Of a stretch of DNA of 64,000 bases, positions 52,346-61,653 are shown one piece after another. The notes beneath the pieces were generated by a model. The model saw only the letters and a list, made by a program, of their open reading frames with translations. It was not told where the DNA came from and ran no database searches. Origin of the DNA: Saccharothrix algeriensis. Lineage in GTDB: Bacteria > Actinomycetota > Actinomycetes > Mycobacteriales > Pseudonocardiaceae. The stretch is taken from the NCBI RefSeq assembly GCF_016907655.1, contig NZ_JAFBCL010000001.1, positions 1,736,001 through 1,800,000 of the forward strand. Direction: 5' to 3'. How positions within the stretch are numbered: the first letter of the stretch is position 1; each line of letters opens with the position of its first letter. The position numbers and the translations under genes were made by a program.

Positions 52346-53668
52346 TCAGCGGGTGGCCACTGCCTGTTCCGCGGCGGCGAGCCACTCGCGCCACTGCTTG
52401 GCCTGCGCCTCGGCCTGCTCGGCGCGGCGCTTGTCGCCGGCCGAGCGGGCCTTCGCCGCCTGGGCCTCGAACTGCTCCACCCGCTCGCGGAACTGGGCCA
52501 CGCGGGCCTCGGCCTCCGGGTCGGAGCGCCGCCACTGGGCGTCGACCGCGCCGCGCACCTTCTCCTCGATCGCGCGCAGCTTGCCCTCCAGCTCGCGGAC
52601 CCGCTCGCGGGGCACCTTGCCGATCGCGTCCCAGCGCTCCTGGATCCGGTACAGCTGCTGGCGGGCGGTTTCCAGGTCGTGCGACGGGTCGATGTGCTCG
52701 GCCTCGGCCAGCAGCTCCTCCTTGAGCTTGGCGTTGGCCGCGAACTCCGCGTCACGCTCGGAGAACGCCTCCGAGCGCTTGGCGAAGAACGCGTCCTGGG
52801 CGGCCCGGAAGCGCTGCCAGAGGGCGTCGTCGGCCTCCTTGGGCGCGCGCCCGGCGGCCTTCCACTCGACCATCAGCTCCTTGTAGCGGCCGGCGGTGGG
52901 GCCCCAGTCGTCGGAGTCGACGAGCTTCTCCGCCTCCTCGACCAGCTCCTGCTTGCGCGTCTTGGCCACGCCGCGCTGGCGGTCCAGGTCGGCGAAGTGC
53001 GAGCCGCGCCTGCGGTTGAACGCGTCGCGCGCCTTGGAGAACCGCCGCCACAGCTGCTCGTCGGTCTTGCGGTCGACGCCGCGGATGGTCTTCCACTCGT
53101 CCAGGATCGCCCGCAGCCGGTCGCCGGCCGCCTTCCACTGGGTGGACTCGTTGGCCAGGACCTCGGCCTCCTCGACCAGCTGGAGCTTGCGGGCCCCGGC
53201 CTGGGCGCGGGCCTCGTCCTTGGCCGCCTTGGCCGCCTCCATGCCCTCCTCGGCCTTGGCGAGCACGTGCTCGACCCGCGCCGCCAGGGCCGCGAGGTCG
53301 CCGACCACGGCCGCGTCCGCCAGGCTCTCCTGGACGTGCTTGGCGCTGGTCAGCGCGTGCTTCGGGTCACCGGCGCCGGACGACAGCCTGGTCACCAGCA
53401 GCTCGACCTCGGTCCGGATGTCGTCGAACCGGCGCGCGAAGTGCGCCAAGCCCTCGGCGGGCTCCCCCGCCTGCCAGGAACCGACGACCCGCTCACCGTC
53501 GGCCGTCTTGACGTAGACGGTGCCGTCCGCGTCCACGCGCCCCCAGCGGTCAGGGTGGTCCGACGCCACGGGGACCGGCGGGGGCGTGCTCGCCGCCCGC
53601 GTCTCCTCGACCACCGCCCCCGTGCCACTGTCGCCAGTGGCTTCCGGTGTCGTCTCGTGCTCCGTCAT
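52346..53668 (-). CDS. DUF349-repeat protein
   Basis: A 440-residue, highly charged, helical protein with at least three DUF349 repeats (about 160-400): LWRRFSKARDAFNRRRGSHF, ALWQRFRAAQDAFFAKRSEA and the related RIQERWDAIGKVPRERVREL. Coiled coils dominate. The family is conserved at the miaB-miaA locus in actinobacteria (Rv2731 relatives); function is unknown. The ATG at 53668 has AGGAGGAAG upstream; upstream in-frame sequence is unlikely coding. Confidence 0.9.
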   Translation of the reverse strand: MTEHETTPEATGDSGTGAVVEETRAASTPPPVPVASDHPDRWGRVDADGTVYVKTADGERVVGSWQAGEPAEGLAHFARRFDDIRTEVELLVTRLSSGAGDPKHALTSAKHVQESLADAAVVGDLAALAARVEHVLAKAEEGMEAAKAAKDEARAQAGARKLQLVEEAEVLANESTQWKAAGDRLRAILDEWKTIRGVDRKTDEQLWRRFSKARDAFNRRRGSHFADLDRQRGVAKTRKQELVEEAEKLVDSDDWGPTAGRYKELMVEWKAAGRAPKEADDALWQRFRAAQDAFFAKRSEAFSERDAEFAANAKLKEELLAEAEHIDPSHDLETARQQLYRIQERWDAIGKVPRERVRELEGKLRAIEEKVRGAVDAQWRRSDPEAEARVAQFRERVEQFEAQAAKARSAGDKRRAEQAEAQAKQWREWLAAAEQAVATR

Positions 53669-53885
53669 CGCCGGCTTCCTCCTCGCCTGCCCACTTCGTG
53701 GTGCCCGTGCCGACCACGGGCGCCCCGCCGATGGCGGGGCCCAGCACCCGGGTACCTGGGGCGGCAGCTCGACCCTGCGTACAGGTCTCGCGGACTCCTC
53801 TGCCGTCCCCAGTACCCCGCGCGCATTCAAACAGGTCAAGGCTCGCATCGGTACTGGTGGTGGCCGATGAGTAGCGTGCGTTGCC

Positions 53886-54614
53886 ATGATCTCGCGTGTC
53901 GCCGTGGTGCCGCACCCCCCGCTGCTGGTGCCCGAACTGGTCGGTGGTGCGGTGGGGGAAACCGCACCGGTGCGGGCCGCCTGCCTTGCCGCGGCACGGG
54001 AACTCGCCGCCCACGACCCGGACTGGACGGCGGTCGCGGTCGACCCGACCGGTCCCCGAACGGTGGAAAACGTTGCCGGATCGTTTCACGGCTACGGCGT
54101 CGACGTGCCCGTGTCGCTGTCCGGGTCGCTGTCCGGGTCGCTGTCCGGGTCGCTCTCCGGGTCGCTCTCGGGGCGGCCGTCCTCCGCGGAGCCGGACCTG
54201 CCGCTGCCCGTCCTGGTGGCGGCGTGGCTGCGGGAGCACGCCGGGGCGCGCAGCGTGCGCGTGCACCTCGTGCCGCCGGACCTGCCGGTGGCCGAGTGCG
54301 TCTCGCTCGGGTCCCGGCTGGCGGGCCGGGCGCTGCTCGTGCTGGGCGACGGCTCGCACCGGCACGGCGAGCAGGCGGTGGGCCGGCCGGACGAGCGGGC
54401 GGGGCCGTTCGACGAGGCCGTCCGCGCGGCGCTGGCCGCGGCGGACCCGGCGGCGCTGGCGGCCCTCGACCCGGTGCTGGCCGACGAGCTGGGCGCGCGG
54501 GGGCGGGCCGCGTGGCAGGTGCTGGCGGGTGTGCCGGGGCCGTGGCGGTGCACGCGGTCGGAGTTCCTGGCGCCGTTCGGCGTCGGGTACCACGTGGCCG
54601 TCTGGGAGGCTTGA
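53886..54614 (+). CDS. Class III extradiol dioxygenase-like protein of the miaA locus (Rv2728c-like)
   Basis: A 242-residue LigB-fold protein: [21 protein letters not shown] carries the metal His, [20 protein letters not shown] a second site, and [15 protein letters not shown] ends the fold. Function is unknown although conserved in mycobacteria. Residues about 77-96 contain five LSGS/LSGR repeats encoded by a 12-bp minisatellite, absent from what I know of relatives and probably a surface loop. It is four bases upstream of miaA. Confidence 0.8.
   Translation: MISRVAVVPHPPLLVPELVGGAVGETAPVRAACLAAARELAAHDPDWTAVAVDPTGPRTVENVAGSFHGYGVDVPVSLSGSLSGSLSGSLSGSLSGRPSSAEPDLPLPVLVAAWLREHAGARSVRVHLVPPDLPVAECVSLGSRLAGRALLVLGDGSHRHGEQAVGRPDERAGPFDEAVRAALAAADPAALAALDPVLADELGARGRAAWQVLAGVPGPWRCTRSEFLAPFGVGYHVAVWEA
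54114..54173. repeat. 12-bp coding minisatellite, five units
   Basis: TCGCTGTCCGGG occurs three times in a row (54114, 54126, 54138), followed by TCGCTCTCCGGG (54150) and TCGCTCTCGGGG (54162). It encodes a repeated Ser-Leu-Ser-Gly tetrapeptide in frame within the LigB-like gene. Confidence 0.9.
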
Positions 54615-54618
54615 CGGC

Positions 54619-55521
54619 GTGAACGCCCCCGTCGCCGTCGTCGGCCCCACCGCCACCGGCAAGTCCGACCTCGCCGTGCGGCTCGCCCTCGCCCTGGGCG
54701 GCGAGGTGGTCAACGCCGACTCGATGCAGCTGTACCGGGGCATGGACATCGGCACCGCGAAGGTCACGCCCGAGGAGCGGCGGGGCGTGCCGCACCACCT
54801 GCTGGACGTGCTGGACGTGGCGCAGACCGCTTCGGTGGCCGCCTACCAGCGCCGGGCCCGCGCGGTGGTGGAGTCGGTGCTGGCCGCGGGGCGGGTGCCG
54901 GTCCTGGTGGGCGGGTCCGGCCTGTACGTGCAGGCGGTGCTGGACGACCTGGTGTTCCCCGGCACGGACGACCGCGTCCGGGCCCGGCTGGAGGGCGAGC
55001 TGGCCGCGTTCGGGGCGGAGGCGCTGCACGCGCGGCTGGCCGGGGTGGACCCGGCGGCGGCGCTGGCCATCCTGCCGAGCAACGGGCGGCGCGTGGTGCG
55101 GGCGCTGGAGGTCGTGGAGCTGACCGGGCGGCCGTTCTCGGCGAGCCTGCCCAAGCCCGGCCCGGCCCGCTACGGCGCGGTGCTGGTGGGGCTGGACCGC
55201 GCGGCGCCCGAACTGGACGAGCGGGTCGACCGGCGGGTGGACCGGATGTTCGCCGACGGGCTGGTGGACGAGGTGCGCGCGCTGGAGGCGGCCGGCCTGC
55301 GGGACGGGCGGACGGCGTCGCGGGCGCTGGGCTACCAGCAGGTGCTGGCGGCCTTCGACGGCGCGCACGACCTCGCGACCGCCGCCCGGGAGACCGCGCA
55401 GGCCACCCGCCGGTTCGTGCGCAGGCAGCGGTCCTGGTTCCGGCGCGACCGGCGGGTCACCTGGTTCGACGCGGGCTCCGCCGGGCTGGTCGACGACGTG
55501 CTCGAACTGGTCGCGAAGTAG
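54619..55521 (+). CDS. miaA: tRNA dimethylallyltransferase MiaA
   Basis: Transfers a dimethylallyl group to A37 of tRNAs reading codons that begin with U, making the substrate of MiaB. The 300-residue protein has the P-loop [59 protein letters not shown] and [11 protein letters not shown]. The GTG start gives the standard N-terminus. Confidence 0.95.
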   Translation: MNAPVAVVGPTATGKSDLAVRLALALGGEVVNADSMQLYRGMDIGTAKVTPEERRGVPHHLLDVLDVAQTASVAAYQRRARAVVESVLAAGRVPVLVGGSGLYVQAVLDDLVFPGTDDRVRARLEGELAAFGAEALHARLAGVDPAAALAILPSNGRRVVRALEVVELTGRPFSASLPKPGPARYGAVLVGLDRAAPELDERVDRRVDRMFADGLVDEVRALEAAGLRDGRTASRALGYQQVLAAFDGAHDLATAARETAQATRRFVRRQRSWFRRDRRVTWFDAGSAGLVDDVLELVAK

Positions 55522-55531
55522 CCTGGTGGGC

Positions 55532-56332
55532 GTGGGAGTCGAGTTCTTGAAGGGTCACGGCACCGAGAACGACTTCGTGGTGCTGCCCGATCCCGAAGGT
55601 CTGCTGGACCTGACCGTCGCGCGCGTGCGGGCGCTGTGCGACCGGCGGCGCGGGCTGGGGGCGGACGGCGTGCTGCGGGTCGTGCGGCCCGACCTCGGCC
55701 CCTGGTTCATGGACTACCGCAACGCCGACGGCTCCATCGCCGAGATGTGCGGCAACGGCCTGCGGGTGTTCGCCCGGTACCTGGTGGAGGCGGACCTGGC
55801 GCCGCTCGGCTCGTTCACCGTGGGCACGCGGGCCGGGCAGCGGGACGTGGTGGCGCACGAGGACGGCTCCGTAACGCTCGACATGGGGCCCGTGCGGGTC
55901 ACCGGCGCCTCGGCGGCCGAGGTGGGCGGGCAGGTGTTCGAGGGCGTGGCCGTGGACGTGGGCAACCCGCACCTGGCGTGCGTGACGACGACCCCCGTCG
56001 CGGCGCTGGACCTGCGCGAGCAGCCCGGCTACGACCGCGGGGTGTTCCCCGAGGGCGTGAACGTGGAGTTCGTCAACGTGCTGGACGAGGGCGCGCTGCG
56101 GATGCGGGTCCACGAGCGCGGCGTGGGCGAGACGAGGTCGTGCGGCACCGGAACGGTCGCGGCGGTGGCCTCCTGGCTGCACGGGACCGGCCGGCGCACC
56201 GGGAAGGCCACTGTGGACGTCCCCGGTGGACGGGTGTCGGTCGTGGTCGAGCAGGACGCGGCCACCCTGACCGGCCCGGCCGTGCTGTTGGCCCGCGGGG
56301 AGCTCGACCGGGCCTGGTGGGACGCCCTCTAG
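55532..56332 (+). CDS. dapF: Diaminopimelate epimerase
   Basis: Interconverts LL- and meso-diaminopimelate for lysine and peptidoglycan synthesis. The 266-residue protein has the two catalytic Cys motifs MCGNGLRVFARYL and RSCGTGTVAAVASWL, plus FLKGHGTENDFVVLPDP, YRNADGSIAEMCGNG and VDVGNPHLACV. A GTG at 55526 would add two residues. The stop codon overlaps the convergent SMP-30 gene's stop within CTAG. Confidence 0.95.
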   Translation: MGVEFLKGHGTENDFVVLPDPEGLLDLTVARVRALCDRRRGLGADGVLRVVRPDLGPWFMDYRNADGSIAEMCGNGLRVFARYLVEADLAPLGSFTVGTRAGQRDVVAHEDGSVTLDMGPVRVTGASAAEVGGQVFEGVAVDVGNPHLACVTTTPVAALDLREQPGYDRGVFPEGVNVEFVNVLDEGALRMRVHERGVGETRSCGTGTVAAVASWLHGTGRRTGKATVDVPGGRVSVVVEQDAATLTGPAVLLARGELDRAWWDAL

Positions 56333-57201
56333 AGCTCGCGCACCTCCAGCCGGCCCAGCCGGGCGCCGGCGACCGCCTCGGGCTGCGAGGTGGGCGCGGT
56401 GCAGCAGACGAGCCGGTCGCCCACCAGCGCGACCGCGAAGCAGTTCTGGCTGGTTTCCACCTTGTGGGTGACCCGGCCGCCCTCGACCACGCGGAACGCG
56501 CAGGGCTGCAGGGCCGGGGCGACCCAGACGCCGCCCTCGTCGTCGGTGGCGACGCCGTCGGGCGCGATGAGGTGCTCCCGCAGGCCGGCCCAGAGGCGCC
56601 GGCCGGACAGCGAGCCGTCCTCGGCGACGTCGAACGCGGTCAGCGCGAACGCGAGCGTCTCGGCGACGACGAGGGTGCGCGGCCCGTCCTGCCGGTTGGC
56701 CAGGAAGCCCATGCCGTTGGGGAACTTCAGGTCCTCGGCGGCCACCGACACCGCGCCGTCGGGCTGGACGAGCGCCAGCGACGCCCCCGGCATCACCCGG
56801 TCGGGCTCCATCAGCGGGGCTTCGCCGCCGGCCGCGATCGCCGCGTGCAGGTCGAAGCCGAAGTTGCCCGCGTACGCCCGGCCTTCGCGGTCGACGAGCA
56901 GGTCGTTGGCGTGGAAGGTGGCGACGCCGCTCAGGTCGGCGTGCAGGACCAGCTCGTCGCCCTCCAGCCGGCGCACGGTGCGGTCGGTCATCGACACCAC
57001 CAGCAGCCGCCCGTCCGGCAGCCACCCCAGGCCGGACGGCTGGCCGGGCACCGCGCAGACGACGGTCTCGGCGCCGGTGTCGAGGTCGAGCGCGCGGACC
57101 TCGTGGTCGTAGAAGTCGGAGTAGTAGAGCCTGCCGTCGGGGCCGTGCCGAGGGGACTCGCCGAACCGGAGGCCCTCGCGCAGCACGGTGGTGTCGACCA
57201 T
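56329..57201 (-). CDS. SMP-30/gluconolactonase-family beta-propeller
   Basis: A 290-residue six-bladed propeller of the SMP-30/LRE group, probably a lactonase or esterase. Typical motifs are LREGLRFGESPRHGPDGRLYYSDF, VPGQPSGLGWLPDGRLLVVSM, FHANDLLVDREGRAYAGNFG, FPNGMGFL and APDGVATDDEGGVWVA, with metal-binding Glu, Asn and Asp residues in GESPR, PNGM and PDGV. It has no signal peptide. It interrupts the otherwise conserved dapF-hflX spacing. Confidence 0.88.
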   Translation of the reverse strand: MVDTTVLREGLRFGESPRHGPDGRLYYSDFYDHEVRALDLDTGAETVVCAVPGQPSGLGWLPDGRLLVVSMTDRTVRRLEGDELVLHADLSGVATFHANDLLVDREGRAYAGNFGFDLHAAIAAGGEAPLMEPDRVMPGASLALVQPDGAVSVAAEDLKFPNGMGFLANRQDGPRTLVVAETLAFALTAFDVAEDGSLSGRRLWAGLREHLIAPDGVATDDEGGVWVAPALQPCAFRVVEGGRVTHKVETSQNCFAVALVGDRLVCCTAPTSQPEAVAGARLGRLEVREL

Positions 57202-57364
57202 GGCGTTCGACGCTAGTGAGCGCCGGGGGTCGCCCGCATCGCCCGCAGCGGTGACGCGAGCACCCACCCGGCGGTGGGCACCACCCCCGCCGACGCGACC
57301 CGCAGCGCGCCCCGCGCGCCGACCTGCCCGGCCGGCGCCGTCGCCGGCCTGGGGCAGCCGGAGG

Positions 57365-58582
57365 TCACGCCGGGACGCCGTCGCGCGTCCGCAGCGGCGA
57401 GAACACCACCCACAGCACCGACAGCGCCCGGCCGACCGCGGCCACCCACAGCGTCGCGACGACGCCCACCGCGCCGCCGAGCAGCCCGCCCACCAGGCCG
57501 CCCAGCGGCACCGCGCCCCACACGACGAACCGGATGGAGGCGTTCATCCGCCCCAGCAGGTGGTCCGGGCAGATCGCCTGCCGGTAGCTGACCTGGGTGA
57601 TGTTGTAGACGATCGCGCCGTAGGCCAGCACCAGGTCCGCGACGACCACGAACACCAGCCGCCAGTCGGCCCCCGCCAGCGGCAGCAGCAGCCCGAACGG
57701 CTGGGTGAGCAGCATCGACAGCCAGATCGCCCGCTCCTGCCCGAACCGGGCGCCCCACCGGTTCGCGGTCAGCGCGCCCAGCACCCCGCCGACGCCGGCC
57801 GCGCTGAACAGCAGGCCGATCACGCCCTCGGACAGCCCCAGCCCGCGCGCCAGGAACAGCACCATCACCGCCATCCCGACGCCGTCGAAGAAGTTCGCCG
57901 TCCCGGTGGTCCCGACGACGGCCCGCAGCGACCGGTTGCCGAACACGAACCGCAGGCCCTCGGCGATCTCCGCGGCCAGGCCCCGCCGGTCGGCGACGCG
58001 CGGCGGGGGCTCCTCGGTCCGGATGCGCAGCAGGAACAGCGCCGAGCCCAGGTAGCCCAGGCCGGTGGCCAGGACGCCGTTGGCCGCGCCGACGGCCTGC
58101 GCGACGCCGCCCGCCATCGCGGGCCCGGACACCGAGGCGACCGAGTGGCTGGCGGTGAGCTTCGAGTTGCCCTCCACCAACTGGTCCCGCCCGACCAGGG
58201 CGGGCAGGTAGGACTGGTAGGCGACGTCGAACAGCACGGTGGCCGCGCCCACCAGCAGGGCGACCACGACGAGGTGCCCGAAGGTCAGCGCCCCCAGCCA
58301 CCACGCCACCGGGACGGTCAGCACCAGGGCGGCCCGCGCGAAGTCGGCGGCCAGCATCACCGGGCGGCGGCGCAGCCGGTCCACCCACACCCCGGCCGGC
58401 AGGCCGATGAGCAGGAACGCGGCCGTGTTCGCCGCGGTCAGCACCCCCATCTGCAACGGGGTGGCCGCCAGGGCGCCGGCGGCGAGCAGGGGCAGCACGG
58501 TCCGCCCGACCGTGGAGCCGAACTGGCTGATGGTGTCGCCCACCCACAGCAGGCGGAAATCGCGGTGCGACCAGAGGGACAC
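57365..58582 (-). CDS. MFS transporter
   Basis: A 405-residue transporter with about 12 membrane segments, of the MFS_3/enterobactin-exporter-like type (FRLLWVGDTISQFGSTVGRTVLPL, GVWVDRLRRRPVMLAADFAR loop, NSKLTASHSVASVSGPAMAGG). The GTG start at 58582 is divergent from an ArsR-type gene, and a strong operator lies between them, so it is likely a drug- or metabolite-responsive exporter. Substrate unknown. Confidence 0.88.
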   Translation of the reverse strand: MSLWSHRDFRLLWVGDTISQFGSTVGRTVLPLLAAGALAATPLQMGVLTAANTAAFLLIGLPAGVWVDRLRRRPVMLAADFARAALVLTVPVAWWLGALTFGHLVVVALLVGAATVLFDVAYQSYLPALVGRDQLVEGNSKLTASHSVASVSGPAMAGGVAQAVGAANGVLATGLGYLGSALFLLRIRTEEPPPRVADRRGLAAEIAEGLRFVFGNRSLRAVVGTTGTANFFDGVGMAVMVLFLARGLGLSEGVIGLLFSAAGVGGVLGALTANRWGARFGQERAIWLSMLLTQPFGLLLPLAGADWRLVFVVVADLVLAYGAIVYNITQVSYRQAICPDHLLGRMNASIRFVVWGAVPLGGLVGGLLGGAVGVVATLWVAAVGRALSVLWVVFSPLRTRDGVPA

Positions 58583-58599
58583 GGCACGGGAGTCTCACG

Positions 58600-58625
58600 A
58601 AGTGATTGGAAAGTGTCAATCACTT
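58600..58625. promoter_or_regulatory. Perfect inverted-repeat operator between the MFS and ArsR-type genes
   Basis: AAGTGATTG (58600-58608) and CAATCACTT (58617-58625) are perfect 9-bp arms separated by 8 bp. The site is 11 bp from the regulator's ATG and 17 bp from the MFS start, so binding would block both. Confidence 0.7.
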
Positions 58626-58636
58626 ATCCTGGACCG

Positions 58637-59122
58637 ATGCACCGACGCCCGCCCACCGAGGCGGAAGCCGCGGCCCTCGCCTCCGCCGTGCGGCTGCGCA
58701 TCATCCGCCTGACCCACGACCGCGCCCTGACCAACAAGGAGATCGCGCAACGGCTCGGCAAGGACCCCGCCACGACGCTGCACCACGTGCGCAAGCTCGT
58801 GGCCGCGGGCTTCCTGGAGCCGCAACCGGCGCGCACCGGCAACCGGGGGGCGCGGGAAATCCCGTACCGGTCCACCGGCCTGTCGTGGAAGATAGCCGCC
58901 GGGCACGCCCGGGAGACCCGCGAGGCGATGGTCGAGGCGTTCCTCGGCGAGATCGCCGAGCTGGCGCCCGGGCAGCTCGACCAGAGCCGGCTCGTCGTCC
59001 GGGCGGACCGCGCGGAACTAAAACGGCGCCTCCGTTCGTTGTTGGATGAGCTGGAGGCCGCACCGGACGACCCGGGAGGGGAGCGCGTGGCGATCTACCT
59101 GGCGATCTACCCGGGCGATTGA
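58637..59122 (+). CDS. ArsR-type winged-helix regulator
   Basis: A 161-residue regulator. The winged helix spans about 10-75 (ALASAVRLRIIRLTHDRALT, then NKEIAQRLGKDPATTLHHVR and KLVAAGFLEPQPAR). A helical C-terminal part (SWKIAAGHARETREAMVEAF ... RLRSLLDELEA) probably dimerises and binds ligand; no metal Cys cluster is seen. It likely represses itself and the divergent MFS transporter. Confidence 0.88.
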   Translation: MHRRPPTEAEAAALASAVRLRIIRLTHDRALTNKEIAQRLGKDPATTLHHVRKLVAAGFLEPQPARTGNRGAREIPYRSTGLSWKIAAGHARETREAMVEAFLGEIAELAPGQLDQSRLVVRADRAELKRRLRSLLDELEAAPDDPGGERVAIYLAIYPGD

Positions 59123-59164
59123 CCACCCGACCCCGGCCACGGCACCTGCGACGATAAGAGGCAA

Positions 59165-60607
59165 ATGACGGAAAACACGCACATCGGCAACGAGTGGCTC
59201 GACCAGGACGAGCTGTCCACCGGGGAGTTGGCCCTCGCCGACCGCGCCGCGCTGCGCCGCGTCTCCGGGTTGTCCACCGAGCTCCAGGACGTCACCGAGG
59301 TCGAGTACCGGCAGCTCCGGCTGGAGCGCGTCGTGCTGGTCGGCGTGTGGACCGAGGGCACGGCGGCCGACTCCGAGGCGTCGCTGGCGGAGCTGGCGCT
59401 GCTCGCCGAGACGGCGGGCTCCGAGGTGCTCGAGGGCCTCGTGCAGCGCCGCGACCGGCCCGACCCGGCCACCTACATCGGCTCCGGCAAGGTCGGCGAG
59501 CTGCGCGACGTCGTGATCTCGACCGGCGCGGACACGGTGATCTGCGACGGCGAGCTGTCCCCCGGCCAGCTGCGGCAGCTGGAGGAGAAGCTCAAGGTCA
59601 AGGTGGTCGACCGGACCGCCCTGATCCTGGACATCTTCGCCCAGCACGCCTCCTCCAAGGAGGGCAAGGCGCAGGTCGAGCTGGCCCAGCTCCAGTACCT
59701 CCTGCCGCGCCTGCGCGGGTGGGGCGAGTCGCTGTCCCGGCAGGCCGGTGGCCGCGCCGGCGGCGGCAACGGCGGCGTGGGCCTGCGCGGTCCCGGTGAG
59801 ACGAAGCTGGAGACCGACCGGCGGCGCATCCGGGCGCGCATCGCGAAGCTGCGCAGGCAGATCGCCGCGATGGGCGTCATCCGGGACACCAAGCGCGGCG
59901 CGCGGGTCGCCAACGCGGTGCCGAACGTGGCCATCGCCGGCTACACCAACGCGGGCAAGTCCAGCCTGCTCAACGCCCTGACCGGGGCGGGTGTGCTGGT
60001 GGAGGACGCGCTGTTCGCCACCCTGGACCCGACGACCAGGCGCGCGCAGACCCCCGAGGGCCTGCCCTACACGCTGACCGACACCGTCGGCTTCGTCCGG
60101 CACCTGCCCCACCAGCTGGTGGAGGCGTTCCGGTCGACGCTGGAGGAGGTCGCCGACGCGGACCTGCTGGTCCACGTGGTCGACGGCTCGGACGGGATGC
60201 CGGAGAAGCAGGTCACGGCGGTGCGCGAGGTGATCTCGGAGATCAGCGAGCGCCGGGACGACCCGATGCCGCAGGAGCTGCTGGTCGTGAACAAGGTCGA
60301 CGCGGTGGGCGAGCTGGGCCTGGCGCGCCTGCGCCACCTGTTCCCGACGGCGGTCCTGGTGTCCGCGCGGACCGGCGAGGGCATCGCGGAGCTGAGGGAG
60401 CGCATCGCGACCCTCATCCCGCGCCCGCAGGTCGTCGTGGAGGCGCTGGTGCCGTACGCGCGGGGCGAGATCGTGGCCCGCGTGCACCGCGAGGGCGAGG
60501 TGCTCCGGGAGCACCACACCGAGGAGGGCACCGAGCTCAGCGCCCGGGTCCGCCCGGACCTGGCCGGCGTCCTGGAGCAGTTCGCCGCGAACGCGAGCCG
60601 CGCCTAG
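59165..60607 (+). CDS. hflX: GTPase HflX
   Basis: Ribosome-associated GTPase that splits stalled 70S/100S ribosomes under stress. The 480-residue protein has the N-terminal HflX domain (RRDRPDPATYIGSGKVGELR, ALILDIFAQHASSKEGKAQVELAQ, GPGETKLETDRRRI) and the G domain (GYTNAGKSSLLNALTG, DTVGFVRHLPHQLVEAF, NKVDAV, SARTGEGI). It retains the usual miaA-dapF-hflX linkage. Confidence 0.94.
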   Translation: MTENTHIGNEWLDQDELSTGELALADRAALRRVSGLSTELQDVTEVEYRQLRLERVVLVGVWTEGTAADSEASLAELALLAETAGSEVLEGLVQRRDRPDPATYIGSGKVGELRDVVISTGADTVICDGELSPGQLRQLEEKLKVKVVDRTALILDIFAQHASSKEGKAQVELAQLQYLLPRLRGWGESLSRQAGGRAGGGNGGVGLRGPGETKLETDRRRIRARIAKLRRQIAAMGVIRDTKRGARVANAVPNVAIAGYTNAGKSSLLNALTGAGVLVEDALFATLDPTTRRAQTPEGLPYTLTDTVGFVRHLPHQLVEAFRSTLEEVADADLLVHVVDGSDGMPEKQVTAVREVISEISERRDDPMPQELLVVNKVDAVGELGLARLRHLFPTAVLVSARTGEGIAELRERIATLIPRPQVVVEALVPYARGEIVARVHREGEVLREHHTEEGTELSARVRPDLAGVLEQFAANASRA

Positions 60608-60611
60608 GCCC

Positions 60612-61643
60612 TTGCTCGCGGCGCTGACAGCACTGGCCCTGACGGCCGGTTCCGCCCTCGCGGAGCCGGCCGTCGTCGACGTCTGCCGGATCACCGACCA
60701 GCGGCTGGCGGAGCTGTCCGGCCTGGCCTCCAGCGGTGACGAGTGGTTCGCGGTCAACGACAGCGACAACGGCCGCGTCGAGGTCCAGGTGCTGGACCGC
60801 ACGTGCCGGATCACCCGGACCATCCGGGCGGCGACCAACCCGTTCGACGTGGAGGACCTCGCCCTCGCGCCGGACGGCACGCTGTGGCTGGCCGACACCG
60901 GCGACAACGGCAGGTCGCGCGAGACGGTCGCCCTGCACGCGGTCTCCCCCGACGGCGCGGTGCGGCTCTACCGGCTGACCTACCCCGACGGCGAGCACGA
61001 CGCCGAGGCCCTGCTGCTGGACGCGGCGGGCGTGCCGCACGTCGTGACCAAGGAGACCTTGGGCTCGCCCCTGGTCTACCGCCCGGTGCGCGAGCTGGAC
61101 GAAGCCGCGCCGACACCGATGGAGCAGGTCGCGAAGGTCGGCATCAGCGGCTCGGACACACCGGGGGGGCCGGTGCGCAGCTCCGTGGTGACCAGGGTCG
61201 TGACCGGCGGCGCGATGTCGGCCGACGGCGCGGTGGCGGCCCTGCGCACCTACACCGACGCCTACCTGTTCCCGGTGACCGGCGGCGACCTGGCGAAGGC
61301 CCTGGGGTCCGACCCGGTCCGCGTCCCGCTGCCCGACGAGGCCCAGGGCGAGGCCATCGCCTTCGAGCCGGACGGCACCCTGCTGTCGGCGTCGGAGTTC
61401 GGCGAGCGGGGCGTCGACTCGGCGGTGCGCGCGGTGGCCGGGGCGACCGCCCTGGCCGAGCCCGCGCCCACGACGACGACGCCCGCGCCGACGACCCGGG
61501 ACGAGGACGACCCGGTGGGCGACCCGGCCGCCGCGGCGCCGGCGGACGGGGACCGGCCCCTGTGGCCGGTGGTCGGGGCGGGCGCGGCGGCGCTGGCCCT
61601 GATGGGGCTGCTGGTCCGCCGCTCCCGCCGACGCCGGGCCTGA
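60612..61643 (+). CDS. Secreted, C-terminally anchored beta-propeller-like protein
   Basis: A 343-residue exported protein. The TTG start, four bases after the hflX stop, gives a signal peptide cleaved near GSALA-EPAV. The body has propeller-type repeats (RLAELSGLASSGDEWFAVND, VEDLALAPDGTLWLADTGDN, DEAQGEAIAFEPDGTLLSAS). A Pro/Thr/Asp linker precedes a membrane helix (WPVVGAGAAALALMGLLVRR) and a basic tail, so it is displayed outside the membrane. No LPxTG is present. Function unknown; related genes follow hflX in other actinomycetes. Confidence 0.82.
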   Translation: MLAALTALALTAGSALAEPAVVDVCRITDQRLAELSGLASSGDEWFAVNDSDNGRVEVQVLDRTCRITRTIRAATNPFDVEDLALAPDGTLWLADTGDNGRSRETVALHAVSPDGAVRLYRLTYPDGEHDAEALLLDAAGVPHVVTKETLGSPLVYRPVRELDEAAPTPMEQVAKVGISGSDTPGGPVRSSVVTRVVTGGAMSADGAVAALRTYTDAYLFPVTGGDLAKALGSDPVRVPLPDEAQGEAIAFEPDGTLLSASEFGERGVDSAVRAVAGATALAEPAPTTTTPAPTTRDEDDPVGDPAAAAPADGDRPLWPVVGAGAAALALMGLLVRRSRRRRA

Positions 61644-61653
61644 CGGCGCCGGC

